A stretch of 64,000 nt of DNA from an uncultured Clostridia bacterium (GTDB lineage Bacteria > Bacillota > Clostridia > Lachnospirales > CAG-274), in contig CANQXR010000002.1 in assembly GCA_947627855.1 (NCBI GenBank), positions 1 to 64,000 of the forward strand, written 5' to 3'. A program made the translations under genes and the position numbers. The notes under the pieces are model-generated. The model was not told where the DNA came from and ran no database searches. It saw only the letters and a list, made by a program, of their open reading frames with translations. Shown piece by piece: positions 53,064 through 62,900 of the stretch (position 1 is its first letter; every line of letters begins with the position of its first letter).

Positions 53064-53708
53064 TTATTTCTGAAGCATAGCGGAGATTTTGAATTCATTG
53101 CCCATAAATTCGGGATTGTATTCAAATCTGTCAAATTCCTCCACAACGTGCGCTTTTCCCTTTTCGTCGTATATTTCAAGCCTTTCGGGGTCGCCGCTTT
53201 TTATGTCAACGAAAAGCTTTTCGCTGCTGTAAAGGGGGTCGTCTCCCGGTATGGCGGCTTCAAGGGTAAGATATTTTTCTCCCTCCGAGGACGATACGGC
53301 AACAGTCGTTTCCTCCCCCGAAAGCGCCTCGTTTTTCAGAAATGTAAAAAGCACTATCTCACGCCTTTTGTCGTTTTCTCCCGAAGCGACCTGTATTCTG
53401 CTTCTTATACTTGGATTATACAGCCAAATCATATCTCCGTCAAACAAAATCGATATTCCGTCGGATTTTTCCGGCTCCAGGGCTTCTATTCTGTATCTTC
53501 CGCTGCTGTCGGCAGTCTGGAGAGTGCTGTAAGTGCTTTCCGTCATATCGGAATAATATGTAACCTCACACCTTGCTTTATACCCCGTCATATCGGCAAG
53601 TCGTCTGTGTATTCTGTCATAATCGGATATCTCCTCATCTCCTGCGCAGCCCGTAAGCAGCAGACAGCCTGCAAACAACAGCGCCATACCTCTTTTCAAC
53701 ATTTTCAT
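53064..53708 (-). CDS. LolA-like lipoprotein, YdcC family
   Basis: A 214-residue lipoprotein: signal peptide with lipobox LLLTGC (Cys about residue 21), then a LolA/LppX-like half-barrel: GYKARCEVTYYSD, SSGRYRIEALEPE, ISILFDGDMIWLYNPS and a C-terminal DPERLEIYDEKGKAHVVEEFDRFEYNP. B. subtilis ydcC, a sporulation-associated lipoprotein, lies at the same position before alr, supporting orthology. GGAGGAG ribosome site. Confidence 0.8.
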   Translation of the reverse strand: MKMLKRGMALLFAGCLLLTGCAGDEEISDYDRIHRRLADMTGYKARCEVTYYSDMTESTYSTLQTADSSGRYRIEALEPEKSDGISILFDGDMIWLYNPSIRSRIQVASGENDKRREIVLFTFLKNEALSGEETTVAVSSSEGEKYLTLEAAIPGDDPLYSSEKLFVDIKSGDPERLEIYDEKGKAHVVEEFDRFEYNPEFMGNEFKISAMLQK

Positions 53709-53767
53709 ATTCTCCTCCGCTTATGTGTTTTGTAATAATATATTTTATAAGCGGAGGATTTATGAAT

Positions 53768-54343
53768 TTATAAATATCCCCTTTTTTCACTTTCCTCCAA
53801 TAAGCCAAGATAGAAGCTGCGTATAGGGCTGTCTGCCTTAAGAATGCTTTCCCTGCCCTTTTCAAGAACCATTTCCTTTGTGATATTGTTTTCCGTCCAT
53901 GGAATGCCCTCGGCAAGAAAATTCAGCACAACAGGCTGAAAACGGTCGAGTATGTTTGCAAATCTTGCCTCCTTGGTAAGGTTTTCGTCAAATTCGAGCC
54001 ACAGCCTTTTAAGCTCCTCACCCTTTTGGGGCAGAGCGTCAAAGAGCCTGTCCGCCGCTTTTCTCTCCCTTTCCGCCTTGTCCTGTCTGCCCTTCTCGTC
54101 ATACAGATAGGTGTCGCCTGCGTATATCTCCACCAAGTCGTGTATAAGAACCATTTTCATACACTTGAATATGTCCGTTCCCTCATCGGCATATTCCTCC
54201 AGAACAAGGGCGTACATACACAGCGACCACGAATGCTCCGCATCGTTCTCCCGTCTTTTTGATTCAAGCATGGAGTGTCTGAAAACCTCCTTCAGCTTTT
54301 CCGTTTCAATAAGAAATGCCATTTGTTCCTTTATTCTTTCCAT
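53768..54343 (-). CDS. HD-domain hydrolase, YfbR/HDDC2-like nucleotidase
   Basis: A 191-residue HD_3 protein. Metal site: ENDAEHSWSLCMYAL (His about 37), VLIHDLVEIYAGD (HD about 70), and NILDRFQPVVLNFL (late Asp about 130). Resembles 5'-deoxynucleotidases of the YfbR/HDDC2 group that dephosphorylate deoxynucleoside monophosphates; substrate not proven. AAAGGAGC precedes ATG. Divergent from the EamA pair. Confidence 0.88.
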   Translation of the reverse strand: MERIKEQMAFLIETEKLKEVFRHSMLESKRRENDAEHSWSLCMYALVLEEYADEGTDIFKCMKMVLIHDLVEIYAGDTYLYDEKGRQDKAERERKAADRLFDALPQKGEELKRLWLEFDENLTKEARFANILDRFQPVVLNFLAEGIPWTENNITKEMVLEKGRESILKADSPIRSFYLGLLEESEKRGYL

Positions 54344-54411
54344 ATTAAAGCTCCTTTCCCGATAATAATTAATAATACCACAGCTCAGGTTTTATTTTCA
54401 ATAATATTATG

Positions 54412-54440
54412 TTGACTTTTGAAAAAAAATAAAGTATACT
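54412..54440 (+). promoter_or_regulatory. Promoter of the small EamA/SMR pair
   Basis: TTGACT (54412-54417), 17 nt, TATACT (54435-54440), 35 nt before the first gene. Confidence 0.7.
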
Positions 54441-54475
54441 CTGTTTGTTGTAATAAAAAGCAAAGGAGAAATTTT

Positions 54476-54817
54476 ATGTTGTCGGCTCTTAAGAAAAACA
54501 GAAAAGGAATACTGCTTATGATAATGTCCTCCTGTTTTGCCTGCACAGGGCAGCTTCTGTGGAAGATGTCGGCGGAACAGGGCATACTTATTATGCTTAT
54601 GGGCTTTGTGCTCTATGGCGTGGGCGCTCTTCTTATGATTATGGCGTACAGGTTCGGCAGGCTTTCGGTTCTCCAGCCCATACTCAGCCTGAATTATGTT
54701 CTGGGAATCGTTCTTGCGGCGTCTGTTCTCGGTGAAACCATAACGGTGTTCAAAATTATTGGCGTAGCCGCCATTATGGCAGGCGTGCTGTTTATTGCGT
54801 GGGGTGATGAGGAATGA
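54476..54817 (+). CDS. Small four-helix EamA/SMR-type transporter subunit (first)
   Basis: A 113-residue membrane protein with four predicted helices, half the size of a DMT transporter. It begins with a basic segment (ALKKNRKGI), has the TGQLLWKMSAEQG region in the first helix pair and ends with LSLNYVLGIVLAASVLGETITVFKIIGVAAIMAGVLFI (in part), a typical EamA C-terminal half. AAAGGAG precedes ATG 54476. The stop overlaps the next gene by 4 nt (ATGA). Pairing suggests a heterodimer like ArnE/ArnF or paired SMR exporters; substrate unknown. Confidence 0.83.
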   Translation: MLSALKKNRKGILLMIMSSCFACTGQLLWKMSAEQGILIMLMGFVLYGVGALLMIMAYRFGRLSVLQPILSLNYVLGIVLAASVLGETITVFKIIGVAAIMAGVLFIAWGDEE

Positions 54818-55149
54818 TTTATCTGATTTGTCTGCCGGCGCTTTTTCTGATGACGTTTTTGGGGGCGGCGGCGTCCCTGTTTCTGAAGCGTGCCTCCTCC
54901 TCGGAGGGGATTGTGGGATATCTCAGAAACTCAAGCTTCTATATGGGCGGCTTTCTCTATTTTGCATCTTCCGTGCTCAATATAATTATACTGAGATTCC
55001 TCGACTATTCCATAGTGCTTCCCCTTACGTCCATCACATATATATGGACCATGATTCTGTCATATTTCATACTCAAAGAAAATATAACTGCCAAAAAGGC
55101 TGTGGGCGTTTTCTTTATAATAGTCGGAGCGGCGGTTATTTCCCTCTGA
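54814..55149 (+). CDS. Small four-helix EamA/SMR-type transporter subunit (second)
   Basis: A 111-residue four-helix membrane protein, partner of the preceding gene, with AASLFLKRASSSEGIVGYLR near residue 16 and FLDYSIVLPLTSITYIWTMILSYFILKENITAKKAVGVFFIIVGAAVI (in part) at the C-terminus. The GE/KEN-type turn before the last helix is shared by both subunits. Start overlaps the first gene stop, so the pair is translationally coupled. Confidence 0.83.
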   Translation: MIYLICLPALFLMTFLGAAASLFLKRASSSEGIVGYLRNSSFYMGGFLYFASSVLNIIILRFLDYSIVLPLTSITYIWTMILSYFILKENITAKKAVGVFFIIVGAAVISL

Positions 55150-55160
55150 AAAATTTTGGA

Positions 55161-55189
55161 TTGACATTTCGGGCGCAAAATAGTATAAT
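55161..55189 (+). promoter_or_regulatory. Promoter of the tRNA-Leu/tRNA-Ser pair
   Basis: TTGACA (55161-55166), 17 nt, TATAAT (55184-55189), 13 nt upstream of tRNA-Leu: full consensus. Confidence 0.85.
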
Positions 55190-55201
55190 CTATAATTACA
55201 G

Positions 55202-55282
55202 GCGGATATGGCGGAATTGGCAGACGCGCCAGACTTAGAATCTGGTTCCTTGTGAGTGCAGGTTCAAGTCCTGTTATCCGCA
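55202..55282 (+). tRNA. tRNA-Leu (anticodon TAG)
   Basis: Acceptor stem GCGGATA with TATCCGC, anticodon stem CCAGA/TCTGG around loop CTTAGAA (anticodon TAG, reads CTA and wobble), a long class II variable arm (TTCCTTGTGAGTGC region) and T-arm GGTTCAAGTCC. Discriminator A at 55282; CCA is not encoded. Confidence 0.95.
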
Positions 55283-55287
55283 TATGT

Positions 55288-55375
55288 GGAGACGTATCGA
55301 AGTGGTCATAACGAGCTTGACTCGAAATCAAGTAGCCTTCTTTTAGGCTCATGGGTTCGAATCCCATCGTCTCCG
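55288..55375 (+). tRNA. tRNA-Ser (anticodon CGA)
   Basis: Acceptor stem GGAGACG with CGTCTCC, anticodon stem CTTGA/TCAAG around loop CTCGAAA (anticodon CGA, reads TCG), long variable arm (AGCCTTCTTTTAGGCT), T-loop GGTTCGAATCC. Discriminator G; CCA not encoded. Only 5 nt after tRNA-Leu, so one transcript. Confidence 0.95.
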
Positions 55376-55379
55376 TTCC

Positions 55380-55414
55380 GGCTGTGCCTATGCGGCGCAG
55401 CCTTTTGTGTTTTT
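55380..55414 (+). terminator. Terminator of the tRNA pair
   Basis: GGCTGTGC (55380-55387) pairs with GCGCAGCC (55395-55402, one G-U), followed by TTTTGTGTTTTT. Confidence 0.85.
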
Positions 55415-55486
55415 CAACAATATTTTTGCTTTTATAACCTTTTCTTTGGGCGAATAGACGTAAATTTTTAAAATCGTCCTATTGCC

Positions 55487-55515
55487 TTGACAAAAATAAG
55501 AAATTTTGATAATAT
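55487..55515 (+). promoter_or_regulatory. Promoter of the pyr operon
   Basis: TTGACA (55487-55492) with TAATAT (55510-55515) at 17 nt, or GATAAT (55508-55513) at 15 nt. The transcript would start near 55521 and run about 175 nt before pyrB. Confidence 0.7.
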
Positions 55516-55545
55516 ATATACTAACATATCAAAGGAGGGCTATAT

Positions 55546-55638
55546 ATGAAATGTTTCACTTCTACCATTCAGAAATACATTTTTTTTGGTTCTTCTTTTA
55601 GTTCAATAAAATCTTTTGAAATCAAGACATTTAGATGA
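55546..55638 (+). CDS. 30-residue pyr leader peptide
   Basis: An ATG after a perfect AAAGGAGGG site opens a 30-codon frame (MKCFTSTIQKYIFFGSSF then SSIKSFEIKTFR) between the pyr promoter and pyrB. It contains eight T in a row at 55580-55587 and further T-rich codons; one third of residues are Phe or Ser. The TGA stop (55636-55638) lies inside the 5' arm of the terminator-like hairpin at 55624-55662. This is the layout of the E. coli pyrBI leader, in which UTP-dependent RNA polymerase pausing couples translation of the leader to read-through. No PyrR-binding-loop consensus was seen. Confidence 0.65.
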   Translation: MKCFTSTIQKYIFFGSSFSSIKSFEIKTFR

Positions 55639-55667
55639 TATTTATTTTCATTTATTTGTCTTTTTTA
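55624..55667 (+). promoter_or_regulatory. AU-rich attenuator hairpin of the pyr operon
   Basis: AAGACA (55624-55629) pairs with TGTCTT (55657-55662), extended inward by TA and ATGA/TCAT with two U-U mismatches (15 positions in all), followed by a T run ending at 55666. Weak in GC but with a good U tract. A ribosome stopped at the leader stop codon would cover its 5' arm and prevent termination. Confidence 0.55.
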
Positions 55668-55696
55668 ATGCCTTTTTATAAAGGGGGAGGTCGTAT

Positions 55697-56623
55697 ATGT
55701 ACAAAGGAAAGGATCTGCTCGGCTTAAGGGATCTCGGCAGGGAAACTATTATGGAAATTCTTGACGAAGCAAGAGGTATGAAAAAAAAGATAGATAATCC
55801 CGCTCTTCGTGATCAGACTCTCAACAAGGCAAGCATAGTTACTCTTTTTTATGAAAATTCCACAAGAACAAAAACGTCATTTATGCTTGCGGGCGCATAT
55901 CTCGGCGGAATCGTGCAGGATCTCGGAGTGGCAACAAGCAGCGTAAACAAGGGCGAAAGCCTTATAGACACAGGGCTTAACATAGACAAAATGGGTGTCA
56001 AGTTTATGATCATGCGCCATCAGATGACGGGGGCTGCGGCTGTTCTTGCAAAAAATGTGAGAGCCTGCGTAATAAATGCAGGTGACGGAACAAACGAACA
56101 CCCCACACAGGCACTTCTGGATATGTATACCATATATGACTATATGGGAGGCTTCGAGGGGCTTAAGGTCGTTATACTTGGCGATATAAGCCATTCGAGA
56201 GTTGCAAGGAGCAACGCCTTCGGACTTGTCAGACTTGGTGCGAAAGTCACCCTTGCCGGTCCTTCAACGCTTATTTCGGGAAGTATGAAAGCCCTCGGCG
56301 TAGAAGTGACAAGCGACATAAAGGGCGCAATTGCAGACGCAGACGTGGTTATGGGGCTGAGGGTTCAGTTTGAAAGACAGAAGAATATGCCCTTCCCCAA
56401 TACAAGGGAATATTCCACACTGTACGGCATAAACAGCGATCTTCTGAAATATGCAAAGCCTAACGCCCTCGTTATGCATCCCGGTCCTGTGAACAGAGGC
56501 GTTGAGTTCACTTCAAATGTAATTGACGGAAAAAATTCCGTTATAAATATACAGGTCAAAAACGGAGTTGCCGTAAGAATGGCTATACTTAAGCTGCTCT
56601 ATGAGGCAAATCCCGATTTATGA
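55697..56623 (+). CDS. pyrB: Aspartate carbamoyltransferase catalytic subunit
   Basis: A 308-residue ATCase catalytic chain joining carbamoyl phosphate and aspartate. Carbamoyl-phosphate site ENSTRTKTSF (about residue 53), HPTQALLDMYTIYDYMGG (about 137), the aspartate-binding PNTREYSTLYGIN region (about 235) and VMHPGPVNRGVE (about 260). GGGGGAGG precedes ATG. No pyrI regulatory subunit is adjacent. First gene of pyrBCF-carAB. Confidence 0.95.
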   Translation: MYKGKDLLGLRDLGRETIMEILDEARGMKKKIDNPALRDQTLNKASIVTLFYENSTRTKTSFMLAGAYLGGIVQDLGVATSSVNKGESLIDTGLNIDKMGVKFMIMRHQMTGAAAVLAKNVRACVINAGDGTNEHPTQALLDMYTIYDYMGGFEGLKVVILGDISHSRVARSNAFGLVRLGAKVTLAGPSTLISGSMKALGVEVTSDIKGAIADADVVMGLRVQFERQKNMPFPNTREYSTLYGINSDLLKYAKPNALVMHPGPVNRGVEFTSNVIDGKNSVINIQVKNGVAVRMAILKLLYEANPDL

Positions 56624-56636
56624 TGGGAGGTATGTT

Positions 56637-57929
56637 ATGAAACTGCTTATAAAGGGCGGCAGGGTTATAGATCCTGCGAACAACAGGGACGAAATACTCG
56701 ATGTGCTGGTTGTTGACGACAGGATAGGCAAGGTCAGCAAAAGCATAGACGACGACTGCGACAAAATAATAGATGCATCGGGCAAATGGGTAATGCCGGG
56801 GCTTATTGACCTTCATGTGCATTTCCGTGAGCCGGGCTTTGAAAGGAAGGAAACCATAAGGACAGGCTCAAGAGCGGCGGCAATGGGCGGCTTCACGACT
56901 GTCTGCTGTATGCCCAACACAGAGCCTGTATGTGACAACGACATAGTTGTGGAGTTTATAAAGCTGAAGGCACAGCGTGCGGGAATAGTGAACGTGCTGC
57001 CCATAGGCTCTATATCAAAGGGAATGAAGGGAGAAGAGCTTTCGGACATAGGCAGAATGGCGCGTGCCGGAATATGCGCTCTTTCAGAGGACGGCAAAAG
57101 CGTAATGAATGCCGGACTTATGAAAAACGCAATGAGATATGCATCTATGTTCAGACTTCCCATATTCGACCACTGTGAGGATCCCTCCCTTACGGGAAAG
57201 GGACAGATGAACGCCGGAGAAAGAGCCGCTTTTATGGGACTTGCAGGCATCTCAAACGACAGCGAGGAGGTTATTGCGGCAAGGGATATGATTCTTGCGG
57301 ACAGTACAAAAACTCCCCTTCACCTGTGCCATATAAGCACGGCAGGCTCCGTTGAGCTTATAAGACAGGCAAAGGAGAGAGGAGTTGACGTCACTGCGGA
57401 AGCAACGCCCCACCACTTCACTCTCTGCGATGAGGATATCACAGATTATGATGCAAATTACAAAATGGCTCCGCCGCTGCGCTCAAAGGCGGACAGGGAG
57501 GCTATAAGACAGGCGCTTTCCGACGGAACAATAGAGGTTATATCCACAGACCATGCTCCTCATCATTCCGATGAGAAAAACTGTGAATTCCAGCTTGCAC
57601 TTAACGGCATAATAGGACTTGAAACCTCCTTCCCCCTTGCAAATACCGTTCTTGTTTCGGGAGGATATCTCACGCCTTATCAGCTTGTTGAGAAAATGAG
57701 CGCAAACCCAGCCGGAATATTGGGCATAGATAAGGGAAATCTCAGCGAAAACTCCATTGCGGACATTACAATAGCCGACCCCGATGAAGAATATATAATA
57801 GATACGGAGGATATGGTTTCAAAGGCGAAAAACACTCCCTTTGGCGGTATGAAGGTAAAGGGCAGAATATTATATACAATTGTCGGCGGAGAAACGGTTG
57901 TTGAAAACGGCGTACTTATGAAGAGATAA
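56637..57929 (+). CDS. pyrC: Dihydroorotase
   Basis: A 430-residue class I (zinc) dihydroorotase. Metal motif GLIDLHVHFREPGFE (about residue 50-64, HxH), later His ligands in FDHCEDPSL and LCHISTAGSVELI, and the catalytic Asp in ISTDHAPHH. Cyclises carbamoyl aspartate. Start ATG 56637 follows GGGAGG, 13 nt after the pyrB stop; upstream in-frame codons lie inside pyrB. Confidence 0.95.
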   Translation: MKLLIKGGRVIDPANNRDEILDVLVVDDRIGKVSKSIDDDCDKIIDASGKWVMPGLIDLHVHFREPGFERKETIRTGSRAAAMGGFTTVCCMPNTEPVCDNDIVVEFIKLKAQRAGIVNVLPIGSISKGMKGEELSDIGRMARAGICALSEDGKSVMNAGLMKNAMRYASMFRLPIFDHCEDPSLTGKGQMNAGERAAFMGLAGISNDSEEVIAARDMILADSTKTPLHLCHISTAGSVELIRQAKERGVDVTAEATPHHFTLCDEDITDYDANYKMAPPLRSKADREAIRQALSDGTIEVISTDHAPHHSDEKNCEFQLALNGIIGLETSFPLANTVLVSGGYLTPYQLVEKMSANPAGILGIDKGNLSENSIADITIADPDEEYIIDTEDMVSKAKNTPFGGMKVKGRILYTIVGGETVVENGVLMKR

Positions 57930-57943
57930 TAAGGAGGGCTATA

Positions 57944-58870
57944 ATGATAATAGACATACTGATTGAAAAAATCAAGGAAAAAGGCAACCCTATCGTAGTG
58001 GGACTTGACCCAAGACTTTCCTATGTTCCCGAATATATTACAGAAAAATATTTTATGAAATACGGAGTCACCAAAAAAGCGGCGGCAAAGTCCCTGTATA
58101 AATTCAATAAGAAGATAATAGACTCCATATACGACATAGTACCTGCGGTAAAGCCACAGATAGCTATGTATGAAAGATATGGCGTAGAGGGCATAAAGGT
58201 GTATGAGTCAACTGTGGAATATGCCAAAATGAGAGGGCTTGTTGTAATAGGCGATATAAAGAGAAGCGACATAGCCTCGACCGCCGAGGCCTACTCCGAT
58301 GCACATCTGGGCTGTACGGATATAAGGGGCGAGGATTTTCCGGGCTTTGACCACGACTTCATAACGCTTAACCCCTACCTCGGCTCCGACTCCATAACGC
58401 CCTTCCTCAAAGACTGCAAAATATATGAAAAGGGTGTGTTTGTCCTTGCCAAAACCTCAAACCCCAACAGCGGCGAGCTTCAGGATCTTATATGTGACGG
58501 CAGACCCTTATATGAGCATGTAGCCGGTCTTATAGAAAAATGGGGCAGTGATATGATAGGCAAATATGGCTATTCCTGCGTAGGCGCAGTTGTGGGAGCG
58601 ACCCATAAAGAGCAGGCCGCAAGGCTCCGTGAAATTATGCCCCATACATTCTTCCTTGTACCCGGCTACGGCGCTCAGGGCGGAACAGCGGAGGATCTTG
58701 CAGTGTGCTTCAGGGACGGCATAGGCGCAGTTGTCAACTCCTCAAGGGGTATAATTGCGGCTCATATGAAAGACAAATACAATGTATGCTTCAACGATGA
58801 AAAAGATTTCGCTATGGCGGCAAGACAAGCCTGCCTCGATATGAAAAATGATTTAAGGAGATGTATCTGA
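57944..58870 (+). CDS. pyrF: Orotidine 5'-phosphate decarboxylase (PyrF subfamily 2)
   Basis: A 308-residue OMP decarboxylase of the longer subfamily (TIGR02127 type): PIVVGLDPRLSYVPEYI near the N-terminus, catalytic VVIGDIKRSDIASTAEAYSDA (Lys-Asp pair, about residue 103-110), DFITLNPYLGSDSITPF and the phosphate-binding GAVVNSSRGIIAA near the C-terminus. AAGGAGGG precedes ATG. Its TGA overlaps the carA start (TGATG). Confidence 0.94.
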   Translation: MIIDILIEKIKEKGNPIVVGLDPRLSYVPEYITEKYFMKYGVTKKAAAKSLYKFNKKIIDSIYDIVPAVKPQIAMYERYGVEGIKVYESTVEYAKMRGLVVIGDIKRSDIASTAEAYSDAHLGCTDIRGEDFPGFDHDFITLNPYLGSDSITPFLKDCKIYEKGVFVLAKTSNPNSGELQDLICDGRPLYEHVAGLIEKWGSDMIGKYGYSCVGAVVGATHKEQAARLREIMPHTFFLVPGYGAQGGTAEDLAVCFRDGIGAVVNSSRGIIAAHMKDKYNVCFNDEKDFAMAARQACLDMKNDLRRCI

Positions 58871-59961
58871 TGTTAAAAAAGACGGTTAAAGCCGCTCTCA
58901 TTCTTGAAAACGGACAGACCTTTGTGGGTAAGGCGTTCGGCTATATCAAAGAAACGGTGGGAGAGGTTGTTTTCACAACAAATATGACAGGCTATCAGGA
59001 AACTCTTACAGACCCTTCCTATGCCGGACAGATAGTTGTTATGACATTCCCGCTTATAGGCAATTACGGCATAAACCTTGAGGATATGGAAAGCAGAAAG
59101 CCATTCCTCAAAGGCTTTATTGTAAAGGAAAAATGTGACTATCCCAACAACTGGCGCTGCGAAATGGATATTGACGGATTTCTTAAGCAGCATAAAATAA
59201 TGGGGCTTGAGGGCATAGACACAAGAATGCTCACAAGAGTTCTCCGTGACAACGGCACCATGAAAGGCATAATAACCACCCGTGCAGCCGACCTTACGGA
59301 AAGTCAGATAAAGCAGAAATTCAACACATATACAAACAAGCACGCCGTTGAGGAGGTTACTACGCCGGAGAAATATGTTATAAACGGAAAGGGCATACAT
59401 TTCGCCGTACTGGATTTCGGCATAAAGCTCAGCATTTTAAGGGAATTTCAGAAAGCCGGCTGCAAGCTCACCGTTTTCCCTGCCTTTACACCTGCAAAGG
59501 AGGTAATGGAGTGTAAGCCTGACGCTATCTTCCTTGCAAACGGCCCCGGAGATCCTGCGGACATACAGACAGTTGTGGAAACGGTGAAGGAATTTATAGC
59601 TGCCGATATGCCTATTCTTGGAATCTGTCTCGGAAATCAGATCGTGGCGAGGGCTTTGGGCTGCAATACAAAAAGACTTAAATTCGGTCATCACGGCGGA
59701 AACCACCCTGTGAGGGAATTGTCTACGGGAAGGATATATATAACCTCCCAGAACCATGAATTTGTGGTATGCGATCTTCCCGACGACGTTGAAGCGTCCT
59801 TTATAAATATAAACGACAACTCCATAGAGGGAATAAGACATAAAACAAAGCCCATATTTACGGTGCAGTTCCACCCCGAAGCTTCCCCCGGACCTCTGGA
59901 CGTACAGTTCCTGTTTGGCAAAATAATTAAAATGACGGAAGGAGCAAGAAATAATGCCTAA
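58870..59961 (+). CDS. carA: Carbamoyl-phosphate synthase small subunit
   Basis: A 363-residue glutaminase subunit. N-terminal domain [18 protein letters not shown] and [20 protein letters not shown]; class I glutamine amidotransferase domain with nucleophile Cys in [11 protein letters not shown] (about residue 256), and TSQNHEFVV and [11 protein letters not shown] (His/Glu of the triad). Start at 58870 is preferred to the ATG at 58861: AAGGAG touches the latter and is 9 nt from the former. Overlaps carB by 8 nt. Confidence 0.95.
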   Translation: MLKKTVKAALILENGQTFVGKAFGYIKETVGEVVFTTNMTGYQETLTDPSYAGQIVVMTFPLIGNYGINLEDMESRKPFLKGFIVKEKCDYPNNWRCEMDIDGFLKQHKIMGLEGIDTRMLTRVLRDNGTMKGIITTRAADLTESQIKQKFNTYTNKHAVEEVTTPEKYVINGKGIHFAVLDFGIKLSILREFQKAGCKLTVFPAFTPAKEVMECKPDAIFLANGPGDPADIQTVVETVKEFIAADMPILGICLGNQIVARALGCNTKRLKFGHHGGNHPVRELSTGRIYITSQNHEFVVCDLPDDVEASFININDNSIEGIRHKTKPIFTVQFHPEASPGPLDVQFLFGKIIKMTEGARNNA

Positions 59962-62900
59962 AGATAATTCCATTAAAAAGGTTCTTGTAATTGGCTCCGG
60001 TCCTATTGTAATAGGACAGGCTGCCGAGTTTGACTATTCGGGCACACAGGCTTGCAGATCGATAAAAGAGGAAGGCATTGAGGTTGTGCTTATAAATTCA
60101 AATCCAGCCACAATAATGACCGATATAGGTATGGCGCACTATACATATATAGAGCCTCTTACCATAGATTTTGTTGAAAAGGTTATCGCAAAGGAGCGCC
60201 CCGACTCAATTATTGCAGGTATGGGCGGTCAGACGGGACTTAACCTTTCCTGCGAGCTGTATGACAGCGGAATTCTTGACAAATATCACGTCAACGTAAT
60301 AGGAACCTCCATAGAATCAATAAAAGAAGGCGAGGACAGAGATAAGTTCAAAAGCCTTATGGAAAGAACAAATCAGCCTATTGTCGAATCGGATATCGTT
60401 ACAAGCGTGGAGGACGGCGTTGAGTATGCCTATTCCATAGGCTTTCCCGTTGTCGTCAGACCTGCCTATACCCTTGGCGGCACAGGCGGCGGCATCTGCA
60501 AAAACGAGTCCGAGCTGAGAAGCATACTCACACAGGGACTTCACCTGAGCCGTGTGGGTCAGTGCCTTATAGAAAAGAGCATAGCAGGCTGGAAGGAAAT
60601 AGAATTTGAAGTAATGCGTGACGGCGCAGGCAACTGCATCACCATCTGCTCTATGGAAAACGTAGACCCTGTGGGAGTCCATACAGGCGACTCGATAGTT
60701 GTTGCCCCTGCCCTTACCCTTTCGGATAAGGAATATCAGATGCTCCGTACGGCAGCCATAAATATAATAAGCTCCATAGAGATAAAGGGCGGCTGCAACA
60801 TACAGTTTGCCCTCGACCCCAACAGCTATAAATACGCTGTTATAGAAATAAATCCCCGTGTGAGCCGTTCCTCCGCTCTTGCCTCCAAAGCAACCGGCTA
60901 TCCCATAGCAAAGGTGGCTTCAAAAATCGCTCTGGGCTATAATCTTGACGAAATACCCAACGCTGTTACGGGCAAGACAACGGCTTGCTTTGAGCCTACC
61001 ATAGACTACTGCGTGCTTAAGTTCCCAAGATGGCCTTTCGACAAGTTTTTCGGCGCAAAAAGACAGCTTGGCACAAAGATGATGGCTACGGGTGAGATAA
61101 TGTCAATAGGCTCATCCTTCGAGGCGGCTCTGTTAAAGGGCATACGTTCTCTTGAAATAGGTCAGTATGGGCTTGAAAGAGTATCCTCAAAGAAAAAGAC
61201 ATTGGAGGAGCTTAAGAAAAGCGTTGTTTCTCCCGATGACGAAAGACTTTTCGACCTTGCGGAAATGCTCAGAAGAAACTACAAAATCGAAAAGGTATGT
61301 CAGATAACGGGTATGGACCTTTTCTTTGTGGAGAAAATCAAACATCTTGTGGAAATGGAGGAGGAGCTTAAACAGCTTAAGCTTGAAGAGCTTGACAAAC
61401 CTACCCTTGAAACATACAAGAAGCTGGGCTTCTCGGACAAGGCAATTGCGAAAATGCTGAAGTGTGAGCCTCCCGATATATATAAGCTGCGCAAGGAATG
61501 GGACATAATGCCTGTTTTCAAAATGGTTGATACCTGCGCAGGAGAATTTGAAGCGGTTACGCCATATTATTATTCCACCTATGATGATGAGGACGAGGTA
61601 AAGGTTTCCGACAACAGGAAGATAATGGTTATAGGTTCGGGTCCCATAAGAATAGGTCAGGGCATAGAATTTGACTACTGCTCGGTACACTGTGTAAAGG
61701 CGCTTAAAAAAGCCGGCATAGAAACTATTATAGTAAACAACAACCCCGAAACAGTTTCCACCGACTTCGACACCTCCGACAGGCTTTACTTCGAGCCTCT
61801 TACGGAGGAGGACGTTCTGAATGTTGTGGAAAGAGAAAAGCCCCTTGGCGTTATACTCCAGTTTGGCGGACAGACGGCAATCAAGCTTGCCAAATTCTTT
61901 GACGAATACAACATAAAAATATTCGGCACAAAGGCAAAGGATATTGACGCAGCCGAGGACAGGGAAAAGTTTGACCTCGTACTTGAAAAGCTCAAAATAA
62001 AGCGTCCGAAGGGCAAAGGTGTATGGAGCGTTGACGAGGGCATAGAAGTTGCCGATAATCTGGGATTCCCCGTTCTTGTGCGCCCCTCTTACGTTCTCGG
62101 CGGACAGGGTATGGAGATTACCCACAACAGAGCCGAGCTTGTGCAGTATCTCGAAGAAGCCTTCTATAAGGACAGCAAAAATCCCGTGCTTATAGACAGA
62201 TATCTCGGCGGACGTGAAATAGAGGTTGACGCCATCTGTGACGGCGAGGACGTATATATACCGGGAATTATGGAGCATTTGGAGCGTGCCGGCGTCCATT
62301 CGGGCGACAGTATATCCATATATCCTCCCCAGCACATCTCCGACGGAATAAAGCAGGCTATAATGGACGAAACAAGGAGAATAGCCGTTGCCCTTGACGT
62401 TATAGGTATGATAAACATACAGTTTATAGAATATAAGGGCGAGCTTAACATAATAGAGGTAAATCCACGCTCCTCAAGAACAGTGCCTTACATCACAAAG
62501 GTTACGGGAGTGCCTGTTATAGATATAGCGACAAGGGTAATGCTTGGCAAAAAGCTCAGGGATATGGGCTACGGAACGGCTATTGCTCCCGAGTCAAAGG
62601 TGGTTGCCGTTAAGGTTCCTGTGTTCTCCACAGAGAAGCTGCCGAAGGTCGAGGTTTCTCTCGGTCCCGAAATGCGCTCAACGGGAGAGGTTCTGGGTGT
62701 AGGCTATAATCTTCATAATGCTCTCTATAAGGGCTTTATAGCCGCAGGTATGACAGTGCCCGAAAGCGGAAGCACCATACTTGCCACAGTCACCACAAAG
62801 GAACAGGAAAATTTTGCTCCCATAGCAAAGAGGTTTGCCGATATGGGCTGCCGCTTTATTGCCACTGAGGGAACGGCAAACTGTCTGAAAAAGCACGGTA

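Noticed and set aside
55440..55697. PyrR-type attenuator
   Set aside because: I looked for the conserved PyrR binding loop and for a GC-rich terminator/antiterminator set and saw neither; a leader peptide with an AU-rich hairpin fits better.
61187..62335. A 382-codon open frame antisense to carB
   Set aside because: carB is a full-length, highly conserved gene on the other strand; the antisense frame has no ribosome site and its Cys/Tyr/Phe-rich product is what the complement of this codon usage gives.
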